Assembly (NCBI GenBank): GCA_009760855.2 | Contig: WPIO01000003.1 | Location: 4,500,001 to 4,564,000 of the forward strand | DNA from: Cristatella mucedo | Lineage: Eukaryota; Bryozoa; Phylactolaemata; Cristatellidae | DNA: 64,000 bases | Direction of reading: 5' to 3' | Notes under the pieces: generated by a model | Told to the model about the DNA's origin: nothing | Seen by the model: the letters and a program-made list of their open reading frames with translations, nothing else | The model's database searches: none | Shown: one piece after another, positions 12,496 through 25,462 of the stretch | Layout of the letters: each line of letters begins with the position of its first letter | How positions within the stretch are numbered: the first letter of the stretch is position 1 | Translations under genes and position numbers: made by a program

Positions 12496-12870
12496 TAGGA
12501 TCTATGCGATTTATTAATCAAGATTTATTTGATGGCGTCGGTACTGGCATGCATGAAAAATGTGCACAGGAAATGTAACCGAGAACTGCCTAGACTAGAC
12601 TGAAAAAAGCTCCCAGGGACAACCAGATGATCAGCACCTCCATTTGTTTTTCTGAAAAAGTTTAGCGCTTTGGCATGTATTCATTTCTAGAATGATACAT
12701 AGATCGAGCTGTTGGTTCCAAATTTCAAGGTTGACTTTAGCATAGAATTTTTAAGACGTGAATTTTCTTTTAGAAGATTTTAGCATACAACTACATTTGA
12801 TCCAGGATATCTTTATAGGATCTACAGTTGTCATCGTAGGCAGGTCAAGGGACAGAAGTCGACATGTGTG

Positions 12871-13437
12871 TGCCTCCTCAAGCTTGTGCTTAGTAGGCAT
12901 AATTTATTTAGCTTACTTGAGAAATTATATGTCATATTTGTAAGAGCAGGCAGTGTGCTTAGTCAAAGTTGAGTTGTGAGATAGTGCCTTTATTTTTGGA
13001 AAAAGCTATGAGCGGACACATACCCAACAATACTCTACTACGTTTAATTCTCGTCTGGTTAAAAAAATGTAACCACTACAACAAGTTACTCAAGCAGGGA
13101 TACTGCAAGCAGATGTTCTAGAGTCTCAGCTTGAAGCTACGACAAAAACACTGACCTCTGAGTCGTTCGCTTTGAGGTGTCCCACCTCGTACCGAGGTGC
13201 AACTGCAGGCGGCTGCACCACCATTCGCTGGTGTGAGTACTATTCGTCAAAGTGCTTTCTCTTCAACAATGTAGGCAATATCGGTTAGTGTCATCTTCAA
13301 AGACTCTACAGGCGATGACAGGTCAGAAGAAACATTTAATACTGGAGCAAAGAGGATAATTTTGATAGCGAAACATCGCTCTCAACCCTAAGAAGTTTTC
13401 GTGATTCTCCTACAATTAAAGACGTGAAGGAGGGTAG
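12871..13437. other. No supported gene
   Basis: Sequence after the duplication. A donor-like gtgagt at about 13236 follows an open Ala-rich stretch, but no acceptor and frame could be fixed. Confidence 0.4.
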
Positions 13438-13782
13438 GGACTTAATTAGATCCACAATTAGTGAGACCAGCTTTATTCGGCAATTGGGGTACATTAGAAT
13501 TCAATGGTTTGATAATATAAAATTGATTCTGAAATCTGCGTTGGAAGTGTGATCGTCCACATGAGTAAAAAAAGAAATCGCTTCTGGCAGATGAGCTTGG
13601 TCGTTGAGTGCTCCAAGTTACGTTACTACCTCGCAGAACGAGGAAGGGAAAACTGTAGTACAAATGTTCGAATAAGGGTTAGATATATCTTATACAGTGA
13701 CAAGTTAAAGGAGATAAATTATTGCGTCTGTTGTCAAATGATACCTAAAGACACTAAAAGCATATTAGGAATTGTTCCTTAA
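13438..13782 (+). pseudogene. Decayed copy of the six-cysteine domain exon
   Basis: Two frames joined by a shift near 13540 resemble the intact exon at 15041-15433. The first frame gives GYIRIQWFDNIKLILKSA, matching FTCIFKWIRN...IELKLLYSD. The second frame, ending at 13782, gives FWQMSLVVECSKLRYYLAER, then ENCSTNVRIRVRYILYSDKL and NYCVCCQM, matching RWISLCGIK...RSC...LTVKVVVKW...YFYCFFK. Order and spacing of W, C, basic beta-like strands and the final Y-x-C are kept. The acceptor is not in the expected phase and the reading frame is broken, so this is probably a pseudo-exon lying 1.3 kb upstream of the intact one. Homology is inferred by eye. Confidence 0.45.
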
Positions 13783-14334
13783 CTATTTTAAAAGTAATAG
13801 AAGACTGTGGGTTGCCCAAAGACACGATCAGCCAGATAGTCCATTTAAGCCAGTACTCGATAGAACAAGCCGGTCAATGGCGTTGCCAAGAATAATACTG
13901 ATAATTCTTGAGGATTTATAGCTCATTGGGCAAGAATTGCAGACTCAAAATTAAAAAAACTCGGCATAAATTGCCTGGCGAATATCACTAGGAGCATTTC
14001 CTTCACTTTCGAATTAACTTACGTCTACTTAAGGAACAAGGCCAAAATCAGATCTGGCTTTGATACGAATAAGACAGTCAAAGTATATCACGATTTCGAG
14101 AGATGGCATCCAGAGTATAACAATAATCTTTATTTAGTACTCATTGCATGTGCCCTTAGTCATCTTAACTGGCGAACAATAAACAGAGGCTTGTCATGTC
14201 TCTCGTCTATGGCATACCCACCATGCCTCAAAATCAGTCGTCTTCACTACATTGGCCTTGAATCAATGAAAAGTATTAAAGTTTTTCAGAAAGGTCTCAT
14301 AATCTGCTGGGCAAGCCGATTTATTCAACCTCCT

Positions 14335-14860
14335 CTGTGCTCTCAAATAATGATAATACATTTGTATATGGCCCTCAAAGAGCTAAATCTCGTTTGAGGC
14401 ACTTTACAGATGCTGCACAGAAAAGACTATCAAATGATTGCTGGCTAAATCCTCAACGAAAGGCACCTCCTAAGCAGGTATGTGCATACGAAGAACTAAA
14501 CACAACAAAACCAACGAAATTCTAGTATGAACATTTGCATTTTAGCTTCTTTTGATTTGCTTGCCTCTAAAGGACGTCGTGAAGTGCGCTGGTAATGAGT
14601 TGCAGGCTTTGGGAGCATAGGCACTACAGAAGTTATCTTAAATTGCTATCAGGTTCGTATGACGTGTGGCTAGACAATTTGGGCCAGAATGTCGGTTTTT
14701 TCGTTCTAAGCTGGTTCGGGATAGCATTTCAGATAGTTAGTGGAGAACAGAAGAATGAAGGGACCTACAAGTAAGTGACACAAATTTGAAGTCTATCCAC
14801 TGCTAGATTGGGAGCCAGTTTGGGTCGGAGACAATTGGTGTGAGGTTAATCTAAGGTGCG
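14335..14860 (-). mobile_element. L2-like LINE 3' fragment, strongly decayed (copy M)
   Basis: On the minus strand, 14860-14560 retains blocks of the RT C-terminus, including the segment corresponding to LHWLPVKQRIDFKxLSLTF, and 14420-14335 retains the 3' inverted-repeat region (ccctcaaagagctaaatctc on plus). An unrelated or highly diverged stretch lies between them. No open frame survives. Confidence 0.55.
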
Positions 14861-15040
14861 CCTAAACACTTCCACTTTGGTTTCCCATCACCATCTGGTT
14901 CATTTTGAAGAACGTTCTTGCTGACACCTCGGAAAGTCTCATAATTAACTCTATATAGCCATGCCAAATAATTCTTTATACGCACTTGGACTGTTACAGA
15001 ATCATACAACTATTTGAAATTTTGAGTACTTTAATTGTAG

Positions 15041-15433
15041 ATACTGAACTGAAAATACCTATTTGCGTACCACCAAAAGCACTGGTAGAGTTTACGTGCA
15101 TCTTTAAATGGATTCGTAACACAGACGTTGATCCCATTGAGCTAAAGTTATTGTATTCAGATTCAGATGAAGAAGAGCCGAATTTGGACCGTTGGATTTC
15201 CTTATGTGGCATTAAGGATATCTCACACTTAGCTGAAAAATATAATGCAATGCTAAGATCCTGCCAAGTATTTCTAAATCAGGAAACTAATCCTTCACAG
15301 CTGACAGTAAAGGTTGTGGTAAAATGGCAATATGTGGTTGTGGCGAAAAAATACTTTTATTGCTTTTTCAAGGCAAACAATGGAACGCATACTCTAAAGT
15401 TTGTATCCCAACCAGTATCGCCATTCATATGTG
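15041..15433 (+). CDS. Exon encoding an intact six-cysteine extracellular-type domain (novel family)
   Basis: A 393-base open exon enters after ttaattgtag and exits at GTG|gtaagt, both good splice sites, in phase 1-1. It encodes 131 residues, with Cys at 9, 20, 56, 75, 108 and 131, Trp at 24, 52 and 96, and an N-glycosylation sequon (NGT) at 114-116. Alternating hydrophobic strands (LTVKVVVKW, KKYFYCFF) suggest a beta-sandwich; the Y-x-C near residue 107 would suit an Ig-like fold, but this is a guess. An acidic insert (SDSDEEEPN) lies at 40-48. A homologue with identical borders lies at 63306-63701 on the other strand. Phase 1-1 symmetry is typical of shuffled extracellular modules. It probably belongs to a cell-surface protein ending in the exon at 32729. 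I do not recognise the family. Confidence 0.65.
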
Positions 15434-16234
15434 GTAAGTGCAGAACTTCTCAGTTCCTCATTTGAATTTGATTTATTATGACAGTCATTAACCATGAAAT
15501 GTATTCTACTAGGCAGGCTACTGCGCCAAGAGAAAACATGCCTCTATAAATGAAATATAAAAATAAATTATGCCTAACTTTAAATTAAGATTTTTTCATT
15601 TTAACAAACCATTTTGCATATAATGTACCGCAAGAATGGACCGTATTCACGCTACCTTTCAGGATTCCAGATTAGTGCTTTCTCCGGCTCTCTCAGAGGG
15701 TATCGACGTGCTCAAAATTGGCAGCACCAGGCAATGCGACCTCCAATTGGTTAATTACTCTCAGGACTATAGGGGGCTCCAAAAATTAGGATAATGAGAA
15801 CAAAAGTTTATGGGTGCTACGGGGTTTTAATCCTCTCTTGATCACCTGTCTTAAATCATCTGACTCAACTGACTAAGCTAATCTAAATGAGACAGTAGTA
15901 AATTCTGAATGCAATACTAATCCTAGACGAATCACTGTTATGCCTACTACATCATTCTTCCAATTAAAATGCTGAACAAGTAGAGAGTGCACAAACTAGA
16001 AACGAAGATACCCATACCTATCAAAGTTAGTGCTAAAATGCTCTTTATAAATAGTGCCCCTAAGTTTGGATAGTTTTCAGACGTAGCTCCAATGCCCTTA
16101 CAATGTGAAACGATAGCAGACAGAGAAAGCAGTCAATATTTTCATTAAATAAACAAGTAAGTCTGCATATTAAACTGCAGGAGGGCTAACTTTTAAGGAT
16201 CATCCTAGGATGTTCTGATATTAATGACAAAATA
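15434..16234. other. Probable intron sequence, no other feature seen
   Basis: Begins with the gtaagt donor of the 15041 exon. AT-rich with no ORF or repeat that I can support. Confidence 0.4.
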
Positions 16235-17285
16235 AGCGTTAGTCAGATGTTGGAAAGCCTAACGCTCAAAACCGGCTGTGTTGGCCTGTCCTGTCGAATC
16301 TGCAATAAAACAAGCTGTCATGTTCCAAAGTAATAATAATACTAATAATAATAATGCACTTGATAAAGCGCCCTCAGTAAACTCAATCTCTTCCTAGGCG
16401 CTTTTCATTTGCTGCAAGTGGAAACGCAATTGAATCGTGAGTAATATCGTGCTTGATAAACCAAAGTGACCGTTCATTAGAAGACCACATCAACTTCACA
16501 GTTAAGTTCGCCTGTTTTTTGGTACATACAAATAATAAAGTTCGGGCTTTTAGACTAGGATACGACGTCTAAATTGGTTCGTGCATTTTTAACAGGCAGT
16601 CTTGAATTCTGTAACACTCTGCTTGCTAGCCTGTCGGCCTGTGCAACCAATCGTTTCCAGCTGCTGCAAAGCTGTGCATCGAAGCTTAGATGTTGTGAGC
16701 GCCACATTTGCCACATCTCACTACTTACTGCAGACCTGCACAGGCTCCCAGTCAAGCAATGCATTGACTTCAAAATTTTGTCACTGACCTTCAGGGTTCT
16801 TTATTCTTTGGCGCCAAGTTACCTATCAGACCAAATCCCCCACCAGACTAAAAATCGTCCACCCACTTTTCAGAATCTAATTTTTTCCTATACTTCATAC
16901 AAAGCTCAAAATATTTGGAGACCGAGCCTTTAATTGGTATACCCCCAAAGCCCGGAACTCACTATCCACTCGCATCACGACATCTCTTAACTTGACCACA
17001 TTTAAAAAGAATTTTAAAACTCTTCTATTTGTCCCAGAATTTAGTTTCTCAGTGTAATTTGCCGTGAGTGTGCATTTGCATGCTGACACTGTGAATTCTG
17101 CAACTAACCATACTTGCATGCTGATCTTAGGCATCCCACCCGTAACCTTGTTATTCGTGTCGTTTATTGAGCGTGCTACAACTACCCATTAAATTCGTGC
17201 TTCCTTCACAGCAATTGTAAAGCACCTAAAAGGCCCGAGTTCTCTCGGTGCTTTACCACACGCATTTTGATTATTGTTATTAACT
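16235..17285 (+). mobile_element. L2-like LINE copy F, interrupted by a smaller copy
   Basis: Plus-strand RT C-terminus. It starts near 16235 (blocks before and including CHVPKSN-like FQSD region) and continues at 16461 with the DHIN/SYQT block. An ORF at 16574-16933 gives SLEFCNTLLASLSACATNRF, LHRLPVKQCIDFKILSLTF and SLAPSYLSDQIPHQTKNR. It then runs through FKKNFKTLLF at about 17000 to the 3' inverted repeat (gtaaagcacctaaaaggccc) and a gattattgttatt tail at 17268-17285. The body is split at 16325-16467 by the antisense copy F1. Confidence 0.88.
16332..16460 (-). mobile_element. 129-bp 3'-end LINE copy F1 nested in copy F, with target-site duplication
   Basis: The inserted piece starts with a TAA-rich tail (16332-16354), carries the family 3' inverted repeat (gataaagcgccctcag...aggcgctttt) and stops after about 129 bp. 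The host sequence on each side repeats CCAAAGT, at 16325-16331 and 16461-16467, so the host reads continuously as TGTTCCAAAGTGACCG once the insert and one repeat are removed. This demonstrates retrotransposition of a severely 5'-truncated copy in antisense orientation into an existing LINE. Confidence 0.88.
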
Positions 17286-18659
17286 ATGTGTAAGAATTAT
17301 TGAATTTACATAGGACAAAGCTACTCTTTAAATGAAGCCTTAGAGAAATTTAAACATGTACCCGGATCACATGTTTGCCCCTGTTGACATGTTTGCCAAC
17401 ATTACAGTGTCTAACCATTGACTCAGCAAGTCACATGTGCTGCAAATATAGCTAAGACGTTTTATTCACAACTTGACGTTCTTGACGTTTTATTCACAAC
17501 TTCCGGTTTCCATCATGGTCGCATCAGATTGTTTTTTTATGTAGACATAAATTGCCAAAGTTAATGATCACATTCTAACATGTTTGATTTGGAGATGCAT
17601 TTCGTAGATTAATAATCACATTATTAGAATCATTTTTATAGCATTTTCTATATATTTACCCACAACAGCAAGGTTCTTGAGCTCAAGACCGGTGGCAAAT
17701 TTACATAGTCCTCGTACTATTTAAAGTCCTTTAATGTTCCACAAACACTGAGCTTTACAAAAGGTGGAATCAGTACCAGCACTTTCTACGCCAGTTATTC
17801 TTAAAGTTTAGGCAATGGCGATATCTGATATTATTAAACAAGACTCTAATAGTGTACCATTTGCACAAGAGATCATTTTACACCCTATAGAGATTTTCCA
17901 CATAAAGGTATTGGTTTTAAATATCGATAGAAATTAGCCTTGATGCAAATTTTTTAGCACCATAGTTTCTGTAATGATGTGTTCGATGTATCTTTAAATG
18001 TAATACAATTCCAGAGCAAATGTCTAAAGAGTATAATTTTCAAGTTAGACCAACATTAGATAGACTAGTGCAACTTTTCGACAACGCTTACTTGAAAATA
18101 GATTTTTCAACATCACTAAACAAAGCAGATTTAAAATGCAGTTTAAAAACTGAAAATGTAATCAAATGCAAAATATAACTTATTACACTATGCTGACAAT
18201 CTAAGCACTTGCTCTTGAGGATCTAAAAACAGCAGCTGCTCTGTTTATTAATGAAATTGTAGTCAACTATACAAAGTAAATGTAGAAAATAGACTTTTTA
18301 TGCTTAGGTCATTCCTAAAATGATGTATATTTTAACGCTAAAAAGAAAACAGTGATTGATACGATATAAATAGATGGGAGAACACCAGGTGATATGTACT
18401 TGGAATTGCATGTACTCAGATACTTTTGTGAGAATAGTTTATCTTCAGTTACTTTTCATACCACTGGTTGGCTGGTATAGCATGTTAGGCCGGCGTTTAC
18501 ATACAAGCTGTTCGCGATTAGATGATTTATTCAGACTGTTTGAATCGTCCCATAATATTGCTGCATAATCAGCTCTTTTTATTAGATAGTTGTGCTCAAG
18601 ACCACGGTAAAACATCTTAAATTTTTAAAATTGATTGCAACTGCTATTTTAATTTTAAG
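17286..18659. other. No supported gene; one short direct repeat
   Basis: AT-rich and probably intronic. A direct repeat of gacgttttattcacaactt occurs at about 17456-17476 and 17483-17503. No coding evidence. Confidence 0.4.
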
Positions 18660-18710
18660 ATGAAGAAGACGAGTATTTGGAATCAACGACCATTATTCAA
18701 AAGTTCAGAG
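18660..18710 (+). CDS. Candidate 17-codon acidic stalk exon (phase 1-1)
   Basis: A 51-base open segment lies between a T-rich acceptor (ttttaattttaag) and donor gttagt. In phase 1-1 it encodes a strongly acidic peptide beginning DEEDEYLESTT. It is the same length and phase as 22968-23018 and compatible with the domain exon at 15041 and the stalk exon at 32068. Short exons are easy to find by chance; the shared phase and length are the support. Confidence 0.4.
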
Positions 18711-19469
18711 GTTAGTCGTGTTGCTAAGCATGATCTCCACAGGTTGGGCTTACCATCGCAGTAATTTTTGTAAGTTCGTATGTTAAAGACTTTCAGAGGA
18801 GCTCTAACTTAAAGGTACGATTAATTTATTAGACTCTCTCGTCTTTTTGAAATTGCTATAGTTTATCTAACCATCATGTTTCATGTTTCTTTGGATGCGA
18901 GGTTTAATACTTAAGACAATCTCAATACATTTTAGCAACGATAAAAAATAAAAATAATCATTTTACAGCATTATGTTACAGGATAGTAGACTTAATTGTA
19001 ACGTCAAGCAACACTGGTTCTTTTACTTCATTTTGAAAAAGTAGCATTTTATTGTATTCGAATGGAATTGGCATCAATTGTCGATCTATTATTATTCTAA
19101 TGCATACAAATTATCTAGTCAGTTTACAAATCCAACGAAGAGTTTAAATAAGGAATGGTAAAGACAGTCCGGAGTCATGCTCAGACATGCAAGAGAAATT
19201 GCAAAACTGCAAACCGTTTGAATAATGCTAAGAAATCCAGTTGAAATACTTTCAATTAATCTTTTGGTTGGACTATTAGCAATTAGAATAGACTGACTGC
19301 CACACGAGAAAAAGAGGAAAGCAGAGCCAAAAAGGCATTGTTCACTGAAGAAATTCTGAGCCAAACAGACGAGTCCATACCTGAAACTAATACAACACTG
19401 TAGATAGTGATCGGAGCCAATACAAAGCGTCTGACTTTTGGCGCATGCGAGCCAAAATTCTGATGTAAC
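18711..19469. other. No supported gene
   Basis: A short hydrophobic open stretch after ccacag at 18741 (VGLTIAVIFVSSYVK) looks like part of a membrane helix but is out of phase with the preceding exon, so it is not called. Confidence 0.35.
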
Positions 19470-19501
19470 AAAAGAAAGAGAGGGAGAGAGAGGAAGAGAG
19501 A

Positions 19502-19581
<80 letters not shown>

Positions 19582-19618
19582 GAGAGAAGAGAGAGGAAGA
19601 GAGAGGAAGAGAGGGAGA

Positions 19619-19673
<55 letters not shown>

Positions 19674-19680
19674 AGAGAGA
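19470..19680 (+). repeat. (GA)n microsatellite, imperfect
   Basis: About 210 bases of GA repeat with interruptions (aggaag, ggagag) toward both ends. All ORFs here are low-complexity artefacts of the repeat. Confidence 0.97.
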
Positions 19681-19749
19681 CAAAAGGAACAAAAGGAAGA
19701 AGGCCACAGTAAATAGTTATGAAAATTGCTGCAATACTTGTTAATTCCC

Positions 19750-20400
19750 AGAATTTTGACCATGCATCTCCTTTGCTACAAGAGCTAAGATGGCAGCCAG
19801 TTTATCAACGGATACATAGCAAAGTTCTTACTCTCACCCACAAAGCCCGCTGAGTCTTGGCTCCTCCATACCTAGCTGAACTGCTGTACCAGTTTCAGCC
19901 TCCTCGTGCCCTCAGGTCCTGCATGGACAATAAGTTAGCAGTTCAATTCCTCGGCTTCAGGACCGCTGGCAACAGAAGCTTGAGCTCTGCACATCATAGA
20001 CCGTACACATTGATATAACATCGGTGGCCAATCTTAATTATTTTCTTGTGGAGCACTCGTCCAATGTGCAGTAAACCCCCTAATATAGTGCGACCCAATA
20101 ATTGACAATGTCTTTGACATGTGTTAAGCAACGACGACTACTCTCCAACTGCCGACTATGGCACATCTTTTTTAGCGGTCCTGAACTGCTACTTCTATGC
20201 TACTCACTACCTCAACTGCTCTCCTGACTCTGCTATGCTTCCCACTTTCTCTTTGCTGCGTGAGACGATGTCTGTTGGCTACCGAATGCGTACCGAAAGC
20301 CGCTTAGGCTGTGAGTGAGCTATAAAAAACGCTTCTGCGTAACACCCACATGGTCTTTATGACTTTGTGGAGTTACTGACGAAGATACATTATAAGACAT
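19750..20400 (+). mobile_element. Second LINE family (X), 3' fragment, copy X1
   Basis: Plus-strand translation gives a different RT C-terminus: LLQELRWQPVYQRIHSKVLT, LAPPYLAELLYQFQPPRALR and NKLAVQFLGFRTAGNRSLS. This is the L2/CR1-type end (family ...LHWLPVxxRIxFKxLxLxxKALxGxAPxYLxxLL) but clearly distinct from the main family of this window. A 3' region follows from 20115, ending near the shared motif gtggagttactgacgaagat (20370-20389) and acatta. Similar 3' ends occur at 21590-22245, 50068-50290 and, inverted, 61000-61171. Non-functional. Confidence 0.75.
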
Positions 20401-20679
20401 TGCATTACTACTCAGGGTGAACACAGCTCAAATGTCTCTCTCATTCCAAAAGACTGTGTTTAGAAGATTTTGCACAGATCTGTGAGACTCTAGGCGGTAC
20501 TAAATCAGAATTAACAGGTATTTGACAAATTTGTTGATGCCGGAATTAATGCGTGCGAGTGATTCTTTTAGTCTTACGGTCTTTTAGCATTGACGATCAG
20601 AGATAGTTTCAAGCTATTCATTGTAGTATTCTAACTGTTAAGGTAGTTAAACGTTACGAGACGTGAGGCAGAAGAGAGA

Positions 20680-20889
<210 letters not shown>

Positions 20890-21589
20890 AATGAGCTTGA
20901 AGAAAGTAAAGGGCGTGAAAGGAAAAGCTAGAATGATCAGAAATTTAAAATCACTTTTGTTAAGACCTCCATATGCAAAGCTTTTCCAGCTATAATAGCA
21001 GATAGGTATGTCGCCACGTGAAACAACAAAGGAGACATAAGCTTATCCACTCAGCCCATGATTTACCGAATATATGGACTGCATTTAATATTAGCGAACT
21101 TATTTGCATAGGTTGAGTTTGTCGAGATACCATACAATTAAAGCAACCCGCTCAGCCTGGCCATTTAGAGTCATACATTTAACATAAGATGTAGAATAAA
21201 GATGCACAATTCCATTAAATACTTACGATAATACACCTTAAAGGAATGGCCGGAAAAAGATTATTAGTAACGTGTAGTACATAGTCACATTCTTATCAGC
21301 CCTTTATTAGTAGTTATACTGTATGACAATGATAACGAACATTACAATCTTTATTAAAGTATGCAGAAAGTACATGAATTTGACCTATTAGCTTTTCAAG
21401 GCGGAATCCGTCCCTGGTCCTTTGCTGTACTCAACGTACGGTGAATCTATGGGAAATGTGAGTCGGGCCCTTGTCGGGTCTACCATTGCATAACATTGAC
21501 ACAGCGGTCTACCAATAGTTTAACTAGCTCTCGTGTTCAGTCTTAGCTAGATTATTGGCATTACATTTTAACTGGGCTACCGAAAAAGC
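20890..21589. other. No supported gene
   Basis: AT-rich sequence between two LINE-X pieces. Nothing else seen. Confidence 0.4.
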
Positions 21590-22245
21590 AGATATGGGCC
21601 GCTCTAGCTGATAATAACTTTAGATGCAGAGCTAGTCACAAAACCCGAGAGGTTTGAATGTTTGCTTCCTCAGCTAAAGGAGCGTCACTGGCTTCCAGTT
21701 GATCAATGGATAGCGAGTAAAGTTCTTATGCTGACTGACATGGCCTGCTACGGCTAGGCTTCTTTAAGCTTTTTCAAGGTGCTGCCGCAGTTACTGCCTC
21801 CTCATGCCCTCAAGCCCTCAATTGACAATAAATAAGCTACACTGTTCCAGCTCTGCAAGACCGTTAGATACGGAAGCTTTTGCTCTGCAGTTCCTAGACG
21901 GTGGAACTCACTTCCACAACAATTACGAAATGACGTGTACTCCCCTGCTGCATATTAGCTCACTCTTCCGAGCCATCCTGAGCTGGTACTGCAATGCTAA
22001 TTACCACTTCAGCCGGTATCCTGACTCAGCCACGACAACAACTCTCCGTTTGTTGTGTATAGTGAAGTATGTTGGGTACCAAATGGCTACCAACACTATA
22101 CATTTAAGCATGCATTGAGCCACAGAGCATTCTGCTGTGCGAAACCCGCTTTGTCAGTGAGGCTTTGCACAATTTTCTCTAGATACATGTTGTATTGCAT
22201 TAAGACATTATGTCAAAATAAAGCTGGATTATCTATGTAACGCAC
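21590..22245 (+). mobile_element. LINE family X, copy X2
   Basis: Broken frames carry LLPQLKERHWLPVDQWIASK, LPPHALKPSIDNK and the terminal SFCSAVPRRWNSLPQQLRND block, which align with copy X1. The 3' region (from about 22020) matches X1's TCCTGACTCTGCTATG and TGGCTACC blocks but is more diverged. Contains stops and shifts. Confidence 0.65.
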
Positions 22246-22967
22246 TCATTTTTTGTGTTTTTAACTGTATACTGCCTGTCTAATTAGGATTTTGGAAATC
22301 TGCTAAAACTCTGCTTTTCGTTTTTCCTCCTGAGCCTAGATTCTTTCAGTGCACCATTTTTCATCGATCTGCACTCGTTCGTAATCAAGCAGTGTATCGA
22401 CTTCAACATGCGTCCACCCACCTTTCAACTCCTTCATTCTCTCCTATTGTTCTAGCTATCCGAGCTAGATCCTGGATCCATAGGCATCATACCACACTTC
22501 TGTTTTCTTGAGTCACGTAGCTGTGCGTCGTACAAACCTTAAATACCTTTGAGATTTTGATTTTATATCTTACGTTCTAAAATCGTATTAATAATTTATT
22601 TAGATATTTTACACACATAATTTGAAGATATTCAACAAATTTGAACTTCCTCATTTTTCTGCATACTTTTTACAACGTGTCAGTGCGATTAAACACAATC
22701 CATGCAATCTCAAATTATTAGCAGCACTTCCTGTCCAAAATATAAAGGGCTTATCTAGTGTTTCACTACATTTAGCACGTTAAACCGGTTTTTGTGTATC
22801 AATATTACGAATGAGATAGTTTGAAACGGAAAGCTTGAACAATTGAATCGTATGCTTTACATAAAATACTATTAATTCAAGCTCCCAATGCGAGGTTTTT
22901 GTTAGTCACAAGGTACCGCAATACTTTTTTTCGTATTTCACTAATTTTCTTGGTACGTCTTTTTTAG
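22246..22967. other. No supported gene
   Basis: At 22300-22510 a faint resemblance to LINE RT C-terminus (CIDFN-MRPPTFQLLHS) may be another decayed fragment on the plus strand, but I cannot delimit it. Confidence 0.35.
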
Positions 22968-23018
22968 GTCCCGTTGGAACACTAAAGGACCATGCACCAA
23001 ATTTGGCTTCTCAAAAAC
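22968..23018 (+). CDS. Candidate 17-codon exon (phase 1-1)
   Basis: Flanked by a strong acceptor (ttggtacgtcttttttag) and donor gtacgt. The 51-base segment is open in phase 1-1, encoding PVGTLKDHAPNLASQK. It matches 18660-18710 in length and phase. Its function would be a linker in a surface protein, by inference only. Confidence 0.4.
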
Positions 23019-24851
23019 GTACGTTTAAGAATGAAGACATTGTTAAACTTAGAATCAAATTCATTGACATCTTTATACCTTGCACCGTTCACAACTGCAT
23101 TATTCCCAGAAAACTTGTCCCGGGAAGCATAAATTAGAACTCGGTTGATCGTTCAACTAAGGACATTTTTAGGCGCAATGAATGATTAGCTACGCATGTA
23201 GAGTCCAATGCCCTGTCGTTACTGCGTCTCGACGTATGCACTGAGAATCGGAGGCCATAAATCGGCAAATTCCGTCATTCGCAAAAATGAAAGAGGTCAC
23301 TTATTATACGTAACTGCTTCCGAAATAAGCTATCACCAAAAGCTTAATTTCAAAATCGCATTAATGCGAAAAGCCCGCCAGGGTATATGCAAGAAGTCTC
23401 TCCAGAGCGTAACTTTTGAGAGAACGCAGGTTGAAAAAACAATTATTCTTTTTTTGTAAAGACGTGATTCGTGATACGAAAAGTCTAATGTACGGTCTTA
23501 CGGACATATGGCATCGCACTAGGGCCGCATTCCCTTTAAGCTGCTTTAAGGCTGGGTTGCTTCATCCAACGTAATACCACGACTTGATAGAATTTCACCA
23601 AGTCTTATAACATCAATTAGTAATAACGTCGTCTTTGATATTTTATAAAGTATAATAGAATCCGCGTATGCTTGAATTATGAAGTTTATAAAAGAAGCAC
23701 ACATTGTACACAGTATCTCTTCCGTATGTGAGCCGCAAATGCCAGCGAGGTTCTTTTAAGAGAAGCGTAGCTTTCCCCGCTGGCTGAAACGAACCCGAAA
23801 CATTTAAATCCCCAGCAAGTTTCTTTGAATTACCAATGAAACCCTTTCAAACGGTTATATTTTGCTTTATATGAACATCTGGCAATTTCATCATGTGCAC
23901 CAGATTACTGCTGCAGTATATCTTGCAGTTGTCTATACGACAGGGCTGTTCAACCGTATTTTCAGAAAGGCTTCGAGACGCTAGCCGTTTCGCTTGACGA
24001 AAAAATTTCGGTGACGCCAGAAAGTATTACTAGCACTCATAATTAACGCAACTCCAAGAAGATGTAAGGCGGTGTGTTTGTTTATTCCATAGTGGCCACA
24101 TTCCCCAGATTTAATTTGAGTATAGAAAATGCCACAAAAATTATATGATTGCTTAATCATCAAATTTGATCGAGTGGAAAATAAATCTAGTATTGCCTAA
24201 CGGTCTTGCTGTGGCAATCACTGTTGTTCGACTCAGCTAAAAACATAAGGCATTTCAGTGCTATGGCAAAATCCCTTATCAGTAACCATGCAGGTTAATT
24301 TATAAACGATTAGTTAGCCCAACTGTTCAATACAACCTGACCCGTTCGCGATCAGTAATCACCATTGCAAGTGTGCCTGAAGAGCTCTCAAAATTACTCT
24401 CAGCTGCTCAACAATTTTTTCGGAGAAGCAGTTAAACTTTTAATTAATGCCGAGCTAACCGCTCCTTGACATCTGATCCTTCTGGTTCTAAGAAGCAATT
24501 CATCGGCAACCCATTGGGAAAGCAAGGCAAATCTAAAATCCCTTACCATAATTTATTTAGCTGCAGAATAACCCAACTGGCTATCACATTAGCTTGCAAT
24601 GACGAATCCACACTTTCCCACTGAATTACTTAATCCTGTATCCACATCCGTGAATTAGTAGGACTAGATTCCTTGGCTACCAAGTGTGAGCCGAAATATT
24701 CTTTCACAATCTGGCAGTGATTAAACTCATTAGTGGTTTCTTACTTTGCATGACCAGGGTTCGCGATTGAAAACAACTAAGCTGAAGCTGCTAAGATAGC
24801 CAATGCTAAGGGACATGTTGACAGGTGCATATTGGTCTTGAATGTAGGTAC
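23019..24851. other. No supported gene
   Basis: An 83-codon ORF at 23208-23459 has no recognisable domain and no convincing splice borders. The remainder is AT-rich and featureless to the eye. Confidence 0.4.
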
Positions 24852-25318
<467 letters not shown>

Positions 25319-25462
25319 CCAAAACGCCAGAAAAACTGGATAGGGATTAATAATAAGAGTTCTCTAGAGTACATTCAAATCCTAACCGGCTTTCGATAAG
25401 CTTATGGCAGCCAACAGACTATACATATTGCTGCAAGGAGAGAGTGAGAAGCACAGATTATC

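Larger units (their letters stand above)
9366..12870. repeat. Tandem segmental duplication, unit 2
   Basis: Partner of 6440-9365 in direct orientation and immediately adjacent. Its extra length is explained by the antisense LINE insertion at 10036-10893; removing that and the 247-bp extra block of unit 1 brings both units to about 2.65 kb. Divergence is considerable, with many substitutions and small indels. Confidence 0.75.

Noticed and set aside
19119-19763. Long ORFs over the GA repeat (214, 106 and 92 codons)
   Set aside because: They are translations of the microsatellite (poly-LS or poly-ER) and carry no other coding evidence.
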